From: an uncultured Prevotella sp.
GTDB lineage: Bacteria > Bacteroidota > Bacteroidia > Bacteroidales > Bacteroidaceae
Assembly: GCA_900540885.1 (NCBI GenBank)
Contig: UQHJ01000033.1
Span: 1-26,289 of the forward strand
Direction of reading: 5' to 3'
DNA: 26,289 bases
The notes beneath the pieces are model-generated. The model did no database searches. It was not told the origin of the DNA and saw only the letters and a list, made by a program, of their open reading frames with translations. Position numbers and translations under genes: made by a program. Within the stretch, counting starts at the first letter, position 1; the number at the start of each line of letters is the position of its first letter. This document shows positions 8,042 to 15,297 of the stretch, one piece after another.

Positions 8042-9511
8042 ATGGCAACAGAATCTCCATTTTCCAAAATACCAAGTCAGCTTGAGCAAATCCCTGAGGA
8101 TACGCCAATAGTATTTATCAGCTATTCTTGGGATAGCGATGAGCATAAACAATGGGTGTCAGATCTTTCCAAAGATTTGAGAGAAAAGTTTCGTGTATAT
8201 ACACTACTTGATCAATATAATCGTGGAGGTGATGATCTCATCACATTCATGCAAAAAGGTCTTAAGCGAGCCGACAGAGTACTTATCATAGGTACACCCA
8301 AGTATAAAGAGAAGATTGAAAAACAATTAGGTGGTGCCAAGTTCGAGGATCAGGTTATAACAATTGAACTCTACCATAATATGGGTTCTAGTAAATTTGT
8401 ACCTATATTACGTGATGGATCATTTGGTGACTCATTCAACGAATTAATAGAAACTCGTACTGGTTATGATATGAGAAATGACACAAACTACGAAAAGGTT
8501 CTTCAAGAGCTGGCTTCAGATCTATGGGGATGTCCCATGAATGCTGCGCCGACACTGGGGCCCAAGCCCAATTTTACCCCTGCGTCTCAAATTTTACAAC
8601 CATTTACAGCATCAACCCCTCAAGACTTTTCCACAATTGTTAAATCATATCTACTAGAACCGAGCAAGCAGATCCTCCTCACAGAGTTAATAGAAGATGA
8701 AACTGAGGAGGCTTTCAAAAAAATCCTACAATACGCATCATATAACCATCAGACAACACCTCAAACATTTAATGTACACTTAAAAGTTCACCAAGAGGCA
8801 ATTGCAAAACTTATGTCTGCTATATTGCCTGTTGTACGATATGGGAGTATTAATCAACAGAGGTTGTTGGTAGATGGGATGGTAAAACTATGTATCAAAC
8901 CTTTTAAGAATGGTGAAATAACTTCAGAGGGCACACAATATGTCCATCTTCTTGCATCTACATTTCTATATCATGCTATGGGGTTGGCAGCTGTTAAATA
9001 TGGACGTTTTAAACTCATAAAATTATTGTTTGAAACAAAAGTTCCCGCACCAAATGTGTTTAGCCCAAGTTATTCATATCCATTAGAGTGTTTGGCAGGT
9101 TATAATCATTGGAATCATGATTCTCTTAATATCTATCTGCAAGCGTCATGGATTTACCCTTATAGTCAAATGATTATGAGTGCCATTAGAACCTTTTTTG
9201 AAAGAACTTTTATCGATAACAATGACTTTCAGAACGGTTTCTATACTTGGGAACATTTGGCTTCTCTACTTTGTCATTATTATAAATGCCAAAGAATTGC
9301 AGATAATTGGTTCCCCATCGGAGGATTCGTTAATAAGCGAGTTTCGCTTTTAAGAAACGAGGATGATTTCTATACAAATTTCTTTAAACAAGCAGTAGTA
9401 GATCAAAATAACTGGCCACCAATTAAGCAAGGACTATTTGGAGGTAAATATTCAGAATATGTTGCTACATATGAAGAAGGTGAAAAATTCTATAATAAGA
9501 ATAGATACTAA
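8042..9511 (+). CDS. SEFIR (TIR-like) domain protein, putative defence effector/sensor
   Basis: A 489-residue protein. Residues about 22-163 form a SEFIR domain: VFISYSWDSDEHKQWV at 24-39, then LREKFRVYTLLDQYNRGGDD, then ADRVLIIGTPKYKE. Bacterial SEFIR and TIR domains often degrade NAD+ or signal by self-association in phage defence. After a Pro-rich linker (169-190) the remaining 300 residues are helical, with a Trp/Tyr-rich end (NHWNHDSLNIYLQASWIYPY, FYTWEHLASLLCHYYKCQ). They match no family I know, and by position would be the sensor or partner-binding part. I chose ATG 8042 over TTG 8033. It follows the nuclease gene by 13 bases, and no terminator lies between. The domain call is strong; an enzymatic function is not proven, because I could not place the catalytic Glu with confidence. 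Confidence 0.75.
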   Translation: MATESPFSKIPSQLEQIPEDTPIVFISYSWDSDEHKQWVSDLSKDLREKFRVYTLLDQYNRGGDDLITFMQKGLKRADRVLIIGTPKYKEKIEKQLGGAKFEDQVITIELYHNMGSSKFVPILRDGSFGDSFNELIETRTGYDMRNDTNYEKVLQELASDLWGCPMNAAPTLGPKPNFTPASQILQPFTASTPQDFSTIVKSYLLEPSKQILLTELIEDETEEAFKKILQYASYNHQTTPQTFNVHLKVHQEAIAKLMSAILPVVRYGSINQQRLLVDGMVKLCIKPFKNGEITSEGTQYVHLLASTFLYHAMGLAAVKYGRFKLIKLLFETKVPAPNVFSPSYSYPLECLAGYNHWNHDSLNIYLQASWIYPYSQMIMSAIRTFFERTFIDNNDFQNGFYTWEHLASLLCHYYKCQRIADNWFPIGGFVNKRVSLLRNEDDFYTNFFKQAVVDQNNWPPIKQGLFGGKYSEYVATYEEGEKFYNKNRY

Positions 9512-9652
9512 TAATTTGCAGATTGTTATTTGCACATGATTGTTGAATTCGCGGTACGTTTAAGAAAGTTAAAAACGTTAAATCTCACTCTTTTTGCCTC
9601 ATTCAAGAATCAGTGACATCACCTTTCTACCGTTTAATGTGCAAGTAGCTGA
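9512..9652. other. Junction region between the defence cluster and the truncated surface-protein gene
   Basis: Non-coding, with the AT-rich phrase AAGTTAAAAACGTTAAATC near 9567-9585. No clear promoter, no signal peptide coding and no terminator were found. The LRR frame opens just after a TGA at 9650-9652, so the 5' end of that gene was probably lost near here. Confidence 0.35.
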
Positions 9653-12241
9653 TATAAAAGTATTTGCAAATACGAGGATTGTACTTTTAAATCAATAGAT
9701 ATTCCAAGTTCTGTGACTAGCATTGGATATGCGGCTTTCTCGGGTTGCAGTTCTTTGACCTCCATCAATATTCCAAATTCTGTGACTAGCATTGAAGGGA
9801 GTGCTTTCTATCTCTGCAGATCTTTGACCTCCATCAATATTTCAAGTTCCGTGAAGAGCATTGAAGGGAGTGCTTTCTCAGGCTGCAGTACGCTTAAAAC
9901 CATTGTCCTTCAATCGAATAGTATAAAATTACAACAAAACGTATTCTATGGTTGTGGCTCAATTTATGCTATTAGCGACAATTTGAAGATTGCATTGTCT
10001 GATAATTATTCTTATGGTTATACTCAAGGAACGAATGTTAACGATTACCTTGGTGGTACATCATGGTATACATGTGGAACACCGACAATTAGTTATAAAG
10101 GCTCTGCAGTCAGTGATAACTTGTGGAATAGCTCTCTATTAGATGGCAATACAGCTCAATATCTAAAAGCTATTTCCCAAACAAGCACGAATGCCCAAAT
10201 ACTAATTTCAAAATACAATGCTGTTTATTGTAACCTTTCTGGGGAGTTACGCAGGAGTTTAGAAGATAATTTGCAAAAAATAGATGATCTGGCAAGTGTT
10301 ATTACAGAAGGGAATGCTGCTCTATCTGCATTGAATACAAACTTGAGCAAGGCTTATAATAAAGTACGCGATGTTGTATATGCCCAATTAGGCTTAAGTG
10401 ATTTGTATAAGCTTTACACACAAGTAGAAGATTTTACTTCATCTCTTAATAATGCAGCCCCCGATTACTCTCCCCTTCTGTCTACTTATACCATAGGCAG
10501 CAATATCCTCACCTCTGCCGACCAACTCTCAACGAACAAGCAAGAGACAGGTGAAAGACCTATTCGCAATTTGGTAGATGGTGATAAAAATACTTATTTC
10601 CACTCTACTTGGGACGCAAACAACGAGGATAAGGCTTATGCTTACTTGCAAATAGATTTAAAGGGTGCTCACAAGGATTTGCTCTTAGACTATACCAAGC
10701 GTTATAATTTCACAGGTAACAAGGGTTATCCCACTCAGTTCCATGTGTTTGCTACCAATACACCCAATGACGAAGAAAGTTGGAAGGATTGTGGATATAG
10801 CAACTTCTTGCGTTACTACAACGACAACAAACAAAATGGACAGACGATCATACGATTGGGCGGTGACTACCAATATGTTCGTCTGCAAGTGGAGAAAACA
10901 GGTGGTATGGATAAAAGCAAAGGCAACTTGTACTTTGCTTTGGGCGAATTGGCTGTCTATCCCGTTACAAGTTATAAAGAAGCTCCGTATACAAAAGAGG
11001 ACGGTTTGATAACCGATGCTTCGCAACTCTCATCCAATGCCGTAGAACCGAAGGAAGGTTCTTTGGCAGCACTTATCGACAATGACCTCACCACCTTCTT
11101 CCATTCTACATGGAGTCAGGAAAACCTGATGGATGAATTGCACTTCTTGCAAATAGACTTGAATGATGCATACAACCAAATTGCGCTGAAATATAGCAAA
11201 CGACAAGTGGATGCAGACAATGGTAGTCCAGTAACTTTGCGCATTTACGCTACCAATACACCTGAAGATGAGAATAGTTGGACCTACCTTGGTAACCAAA
11301 CTTGTTCTTACGACTACGACTTTGGCAATACAGGTTTGTAGCCTCTTGATTTTGGAGATACAGCTTATCGCCACATCCGTTTGACGGTAGAGGGAACCGT
11401 GGGTAACACACGTGTTAACGACAACCTCTTCTTTTTTTGGAGTGAATTGCATGCTTATACACGTATTAGCAAAACAGAAGCACTGACCGAGGCAACACGT
11501 ACAGCCTTGACTACTGCTATACAACAAGCCAAAGCTGAACTAGATGCAGGAAAGGCGACTGATGCTACTTACGAGACCTTGCAATCAGCCTATAATGCTG
11601 CAAACAATGAGATAAGCGACAAATCTCAATTTGCAGACTTTGCCAAGAGTTCCTATCTCACCGCTTATAGCGGCAAAGCATTGGTTGTGCCTGCAGGTGT
11701 AAAGGCCGCAGTGGTAACTGCTAATGGTGAGGGCATTCGCAATGACTACCGCTATAACAGTGGCGATGTGATTCCTGCTGGAACAGGTGTATTGTTGAAG
11801 GGTGGCAAGGGTAACTCCTTCTACTTATCGGCAAGCGAAAGTGCTGAAATGGCTCCCGAAGATAACCTCTTGCATGGTACATTGAATGATGAGATGACCA
11901 ATGTGGCTGGAGCTGATAAGTACTACAAACTTTCTTACGACCGAGCTACAGGTACTGAAATAGGTTTCTATTGGGGTGCAGAAAATGGTGGCGCATTTAT
12001 GAACAAGGGAGGCAAGGCTTTCTTGGCTATTCCTGCTACCTTGCAAGCTGCACAGTTAACAGGCTTCTCTCTCTTCGACCTCAATAACAACCAAACCATT
12101 ACAGGTATTGAGCATGCTACGGCTACTCCTGCTGCAACATTACGTGTTTACGACCTCAATGGTCGTCGCATCAACGTAAACCATGTTGACGAATTGCCGA
12201 AGGGTATCTAAGTGATCAACGGAAAGAAAGTAATACGATAA
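9653..12241 (+). pseudogene. BspA-like LRR / discoidin surface protein gene, 5'-truncated with two nonsense codons
   Basis: One frame runs from just after 9652 to the TAA at 12239-12241, broken by TAG 11339-11341 and TAA 12209-12211. The order is: three to four LRR_5 repeats (SVTSIGYAAFSGCSSLTSI type); a helical stretch; two F5/8 type C (discoidin)-like domains, each marked by a DNxTxFHSTW-like motif (about 10565-10960 and 11070-11330); an Ala-rich helical segment (EATRTALTTAIQQAKAELDA); and a C-terminal type IX sorting domain. That domain reads LRVYDLNGRRI, LPKGI-stop-VINGKKVIR, where Tyr is expected at the stop. There is no signal peptide or proper start. The intact protein would be exported to the cell surface and bind host or plant matrix. 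The last 10 codons after TAA 12209 are needed for sorting, so the product is very likely non-functional. Confidence 0.85.
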
Positions 12242-12255
12242 AACCTTATATCTCT

Positions 12256-12288
12256 GTATGCAGACAAACCGCGTGTTTGTCTGCATAC
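12256..12288. repeat. Perfect 14-bp hairpin between the surface-protein gene and the small peptide gene
   Basis: GTATGCAGACAAAC (12256-12269), a 5-base loop, and GTTTGTCTGCATAC (12275-12288). It is followed by CTTAATAAACTTT rather than a clean T-run. It may work as a weak terminator, or as a processing site that separates expression of the gene before it from the 55-residue gene 22 bases downstream. Confidence 0.7.
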
Positions 12289-12310
12289 CTTAATAAACTT
12301 TACAGTAACA

Positions 12311-12478
12311 ATGAAGAAAGAATATCAGTCTCCTAAGACTACGGTTTATACTTATGTTCCCGAAGCTATGTTAGCAAACTCTCCTGGAATAAATAATGAG
12401 TTGGGTAGCGATGATCAGTTGTCTAACGAACGCGACTTTGGATGGGATGCTGCGGCATGGAATGAAACTGAAGAATAA
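12311..12478 (+). CDS. Conserved-type small protein, 55 residues
   Basis: ATG at 12311, TAA at 12476-12478. The layout is a basic N-terminus (MKKEYQSPKTTVYTYVPEAM), a middle LANSPG, then an acidic Trp-containing tail (QLSNERDFGWDAAAWNETEE). I recall similar small Bacteroidales/Prevotella proteins with the pattern MKK-x-Y-x-P, LA-x-S, LSN-x-R, Trp-rich end, often near secreted-protein genes, but their function is unknown to me. There is no obvious signal peptide or transmembrane helix. It is framed by a perfect hairpin upstream and a strong terminator downstream, which supports real transcription. A precursor-peptide role is possible, but no modification enzyme is near. Confidence 0.65.
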   Translation: MKKEYQSPKTTVYTYVPEAMLANSPGINNELGSDDQLSNERDFGWDAAAWNETEE

Positions 12479-12482
12479 ATAA

Positions 12483-12522
12483 AAAAACTCCCGTTTGCTT
12501 GTTGAAAGTAAGCGGGAGTTTT
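12483..12522 (+). terminator. Rho-independent-type terminator
   Basis: AAACTCCCG at 12484-12492 pairs with CGGGAGTTTT at 12512-12521, with an imperfectly paired inner part, flanked by an A-run on the left and a T-run on the right. It starts 5 bases after the small-protein stop and can work in both directions. Confidence 0.85.
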
Positions 12523-12537
12523 GTCATGAATATATTA

Positions 12538-12614
12538 CTCAAGTTTCGGATTTAACAAGGGCGGGCTGAAACTTGAGTTAGAACCGCCCATAATCAGAAT
12601 AACCGCAGTCTGAT
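12538..12614. repeat. Overlapping alternative hairpins in the 3' region of the Rpn gene
   Basis: CTCAAGTTTC (12538-12547) pairs with GAAACTTGAG (12568-12577). GGGCGG (12559-12564) can instead pair with CCGCCC (12584-12589), enclosing the right arm of the first stem, so the two stems interlock. A further ATCAGA/TCTGAT pair lies at about 12594-12614. No gene is visible in 12523-12695. Confidence 0.5.
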
Positions 12615-12695
12615 AAAGTCCTAAAGTGTAAAAGCACAAACAGGTACTTTGGCGTTTATTGGACGACGGTAATATCTTCAGAAATCATATTGTCC

Positions 12696-13706
12696 TTATT
12701 TACTGCAATCAAGAAATCTTGATATTTCCGCCTCAGAGCAATGCGTTAGTTGTGCAATGCTTTGTACGGACATGCCTTGTTGCAACATGGCCTGCACCAT
12801 TGATTTTAGCATCGTTTCTTTTTCTTTTAGTTGGCCATCTTTTTCTTTTAGTTGAGTTGCTTGCTCGTTGAGACGAGATTTTTGCTCGTTAAGTTGAGTT
12901 GCTTGCTCGTTGAGGCGCGATTCTTGCTCGTTAAGTCGTTTGTCGCGTTGCATGATGGCCGTGTCGCGGTCTTCAATAGCTTTGAAATACTCATCTTCGA
13001 CGTTCATGTCTTGTCGCATTTCAGAGTCGGCTGCAGCGGCAGTCAGACGATGAATGATGTGCATCATGTCGGCATCGTCGGAGTAAGATGTTTCGTCTAT
13101 GTTGAGTACCTGGTTGTCAAGTTCGTCCTTTTTGGTTTGGTCAAAAATGCTGAGCACCTTATCAAGTTTATTGTTCACTTGTCCACGCAACAAGGGTATT
13201 TGTACAATAATGCTGTTGTGTATAAGGCTTTCAACAAAAGGCTCCTTTTCGCTGTCTTTTAGTTCCTTCCCATTGTAGTCATAGGCTTTATGATTGACAT
13301 AAATGACAGGCTCTTCAATTTTTCCTACACGATGCCCCAGCAGGTATACGGCAATCATGGGATAAGCATAGCCTTTGCGTGAGTCGGGTTTGATATTACG
13401 TTGCGAGTTGTATTGTGCTCCGAGGTACTGTCGGAAACGTAATGTCTCGGTGTCGAGCCACGTTTTTTGAAGTTCAATAAGTACGAGTTGCTCTTCGCCA
13501 TTATCTTCACGAATTTGCGCGGCAAAATCGATGCGAAACATCGAGAGCGAGTCACGCGTGGTGTTGCTATATTCATGTGGACGAATGGTGACAGCCAGCA
13601 CTTCTTTTTTCAAAAGTGCTGAAAGAATGGTCTTTGCCACACGTTCATCTTCCATCATGAATTTGAACACAGAGTCGTATATTGGGTTTGCTACATGTAC
13701 GATCAT
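12696..13706 (-). CDS. Rpn/PDDEXK_2-family nuclease (transposase-like) with long coiled coil
   Basis: A 336-residue member of the Rpn (recombination-promoting nuclease) / PD-(D/E)XK transposase-like family. Start MIVHVANPIYDSVFKFMMED is typical. Catalytic candidates are Asp60 in MFRIDFAAQI and Glu78-x-Gln80 in VLIELQKTW. Residues 257-298 are six heptads of the type RLNEQES/QLNEQAT/QLKEKDG, a clear coiled coil. The end (MSVQSIAQLTHCSEAEISRF) looks like a small helix-turn-helix. These proteins cut DNA and are numerous in Bacteroidales genomes; some take part in defence or recombination, and their exact role is poorly known. Transcription comes from the tandem repeat promoters at 13730-13940; the closest -7 box ends 24 bases before the ATG. 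The gene appears intact and converges with the surface-protein pseudogene unit. Confidence 0.85.
   Translation of the reverse strand: MIVHVANPIYDSVFKFMMEDERVAKTILSALLKKEVLAVTIRPHEYSNTTRDSLSMFRIDFAAQIREDNGEEQLVLIELQKTWLDTETLRFRQYLGAQYNSQRNIKPDSRKGYAYPMIAVYLLGHRVGKIEEPVIYVNHKAYDYNGKELKDSEKEPFVESLIHNSIIVQIPLLRGQVNNKLDKVLSIFDQTKKDELDNQVLNIDETSYSDDADMMHIIHRLTAAAADSEMRQDMNVEDEYFKAIEDRDTAIMQRDKRLNEQESRLNEQATQLNEQKSRLNEQATQLKEKDGQLKEKETMLKSMVQAMLQQGMSVQSIAQLTHCSEAEISRFLDCSK
12851..12934. repeat. Tandem repeat inside the coiled-coil coding region (2 x 42 bp, 21-bp sub-unit)
   Basis: Two 42-bp units (12851-12892, 12893-12934) differ at only a few positions. Each holds two 21-bp sub-units that encode one heptad each. 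Just before them, a 15-base phrase (TTTTTCTTTTAGTTG) is also repeated 21 bases apart. Such repeats change length easily in multiples of 21, keeping the frame. Confidence 0.75.
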
Positions 13707-13729
13707 AAGCTGCTATTTTTATTTACTTG

Positions 13730-13940
13730 CAAAGATAGTGCAAGGCGAGCGCAATGCAAAATGAAAGTCAGAAAACTTTCATTTTCATGGCCGAGCCGCA
13801 GCCTATCTTCTTCAAAGATAGTGCAAGGCGAGTGCAATGCAAAATGAAAGTCAATAAACTTTCATTTTCATGGCCGAGCCGCAGCCTGTCTTCTTCAAAG
13901 ATAGTGCAAGGCGAGTGCAATGCAAAATGAAAGTCAATAA
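13730..13940 (-). promoter_or_regulatory. Three tandem 83-bp promoter-hairpin repeats driving the Rpn gene
   Basis: Repeat starts lie at 13730, 13813 and 13896, exactly 83 bases apart; the third copy is cut short near 13940. On the minus strand each has a -7 box TATCTTTG (13730-13737, 13813-13820, 13896-13903) and a -33 TTTG 19 bases upstream (13757-13760 and equivalents). Copies 1 and 2 also carry an 11-bp hairpin (AAAATGAAAGT/ACTTTCATTTT), then GCCGAGCCGCAGCCT. All three promoters point to the Rpn gene. The same module occurs before ugd and higB in this window. Confidence 0.8.
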
Positions 13941-13955
13941 ACTGCAATTTGTCTG

Positions 13956-14145
13956 CCTAATTGGGGGGCGGATCCTAACCTGGGGGCGACGCGTCCCCGC
14001 GTCGGTATTGCCATGTTGGGGCTCGAGGCCCCAACATGGTAATGCTTTAAATAGAAGAGCATTTGCTTGTCAAGGCATCGAGCCTTGACAAGCAAATACC
14101 GACGCGGGGACGCGTCGCCCCCAGGTTAGGACGCGTTCCCCCAAG
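13956..14145. repeat. Head-to-head pair of GC-rich REP-like elements
   Basis: Unit A (plus, about 13956-14045) has hairpin 1, CGACGCG-TCCC-CGCGTCG (13987-14004), then a second hairpin, ATTGCCATGTTGGGGC with its complement (14007-14043). Unit B (minus, about 14050-14145) has hairpin 2 with a perfect 16-bp stem (14061-14076 with 14082-14097, loop ATCGA) and the same hairpin 1 at 14100-14117. The two together form a large inverted repeat around CCTAACCTGGGGGCGACGCG. Unit B is followed by GATAAA-TTGCAG-TTTATC, another small hairpin, at about 14151-14168. Related copies: 17721-17760, 23873-23964 and 26193-26289. Confidence 0.85.
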
Positions 14146-14170
14146 TGGCCGATAAATTGCAGTTTATCTG

Positions 14171-14201
14171 CATTTATATATCTTTTTATTGTATATACTT
14201 G
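14171..14201 (+). promoter_or_regulatory. Possible promoter of the his operon
   Basis: TATACTTG at 14194-14201 is one base off the TAnnTTTG -7 box, and a T-rich stretch lies about 19 bases before it. It would leave a leader of about 75 bases. I see no histidine-rich leader peptide, T-box or attenuator hairpin in 14202-14285. Weak evidence. Confidence 0.3.
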
Positions 14202-14285
14202 CATATATCAATTAAAATGCCGAATATTGCAATCAATTTGATATAACAAAATCTAAACTACTTACAAAAAGAAACACGAAAGCCA

Positions 14286-15137
14286 ATGTTACGTATAGCA
14301 ATTCAAGCCAAAGGTCGATTGAATGAAGACACTATGCAACTGCTCGCTGATGCAGGCATAGAGGTGGCACAAAGCAAACGAAAATTAGTGGCACGTGCTA
14401 AGGGTTTTCCCATTGAGGTACTCTACTTGCGCGACGACGATATCCCCCAAGCTGTACACATGGGCGTGGCCGATGTGGGCATTGTGGGACTGAACGAAGT
14501 GGCCGAACGCCACATGGCCGTTGACGAAGTGATGCGATTGGGCTTTGGTGCTTGCCGTATCTCTTTAGCTATCCCTCGAGAGGTGGACTATCCAGGACTG
14601 GAATGGTTCAATGGACGCACTGTAGCTACGTCCTATCCCACCGTCTTGCGCCACTTCTTTGCCGATAAAGGCATTCGGGCCGACATACACGAGATAGCAG
14701 GTTCGGTAGAGATAGCCCCTGCGGTGGGCATGGCCGATGCTATATTCGACATCGTTTCCTCAGGTGGTACGTTGGTGCAGAATGGCTTGCGCGAGGTAGA
14801 AGAGGTGTTTTATAGCGAAGCAGCTCTTATAGCCCACCAAGGGTTGAGCGAAGAAAAGTTAGCCGACATCGAAAAACTCAAATTCCGCTTCAGCTCTATC
14901 GTCAATAGTAGAGGTTATAAATACGTATTGATGAACATTCCCACCTCACTCGTTGAAGAAGCCGTGCAACTTTTGCCTGCTATGCGTTCACCCACCATTC
15001 TGCCTTTGGCTGCCGAAGGGTGGTGTTCGTTGCACGTGGTCATTGCCGAAGACGTACTGTGGGAAAAAGTAGAACAACTCAAGCAACTCGGCGCTGAAGG
15101 CATCCTTGTACTGAACCTTGAAAACATGATACCATAA
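14286..15137 (+). CDS. hisG: ATP phosphoribosyltransferase, long form
   Basis: First enzyme of histidine synthesis: ATP plus PRPP gives phosphoribosyl-ATP in the cytoplasm. The 283-residue length and the C-terminal regulatory domain (from about residue 205) mark the long, homohexameric, histidine-inhibited form, which does not need HisZ. The PRPP-binding loop is visible at about 141-162 (EIAPAVGMADAIFDIVSSGG). The N-terminus MLRIAIQAKGRLNEDT is typical. It heads an eight-gene operon in the order G-D-C-B-H-A-F-IE. A 160-base spacer with a hairpin precedes hisD, which may tune expression after the first gene. Confidence 0.97.
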   Translation: MLRIAIQAKGRLNEDTMQLLADAGIEVAQSKRKLVARAKGFPIEVLYLRDDDIPQAVHMGVADVGIVGLNEVAERHMAVDEVMRLGFGACRISLAIPREVDYPGLEWFNGRTVATSYPTVLRHFFADKGIRADIHEIAGSVEIAPAVGMADAIFDIVSSGGTLVQNGLREVEEVFYSEAALIAHQGLSEEKLADIEKLKFRFSSIVNSRGYKYVLMNIPTSLVEEAVQLLPAMRSPTILPLAAEGWCSLHVVIAEDVLWEKVEQLKQLGAEGILVLNLENMIP

Positions 15138-15157
15138 AACGACGGTTTTACGTTTTT

Positions 15158-15209
15158 AGGTTATAAAGTTCATATAGTTGATTATCAACGTGATGTAACT
15201 TTATAACCT
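15158..15209. repeat. hisG-hisD spacer hairpin (spacer repeat copy 1)
   Basis: AGGTTATAAAGTT (15158-15170) pairs perfectly with AACTTTATAACCT (15197-15209). The loop contains GTTGATTATCAAC, itself a small palindrome. Homologous sequence occurs at 16591-16641 and 19055-19095. No T-run follows, so it is not a simple terminator. Confidence 0.8.
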
Positions 15210-15297
15210 CATAACCAAAAAACTAAAAATCGAATTATTAGGAAAGCCCGTCATTATTCTTTTGTTCAGCCTTTCAAAATTATTACCATTTGATGTT

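Noticed and set aside
5484..12211. Stop-codon reassignment as explanation for the in-frame TGA, TAG and TAA interruptions
   Set aside because: All three stop codons are involved, and genuine stops of intact genes in the window also use TAA, TGA and TAG, so point mutations in decaying genes are simpler.
12852..13262. Plus-strand ORF with LLVETRFLLV-type repeats
   Set aside because: It is the antisense shadow of the coiled-coil coding repeats of the Rpn gene.
13730..13940. CRISPR-like array
   Set aside because: Repeats are adjacent 83-bp units without unique spacers and carry promoter boxes; there are no cas genes.
13870..14088. Plus-strand ORF of 72 codons across the repeats, sharing the peptide GGRILTWGRRVPAS with an ORF at 26062-26274
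   Set aside because: Both only translate the promoter module and REP-like element. The shared peptide reflects the DNA repeat, not a protein family.
13956..14145. Integron attC site
   Set aside because: The CCTAAC/GTTAGG ends arise from two opposite copies of one repeat; there is no cassette gene, no integrase and no R-box spacing.
14202..14285. Histidine attenuator leader peptide or T-box before hisG
   Set aside because: No run of His codons, no tRNA-binding motif and no terminator hairpin are present in the leader.
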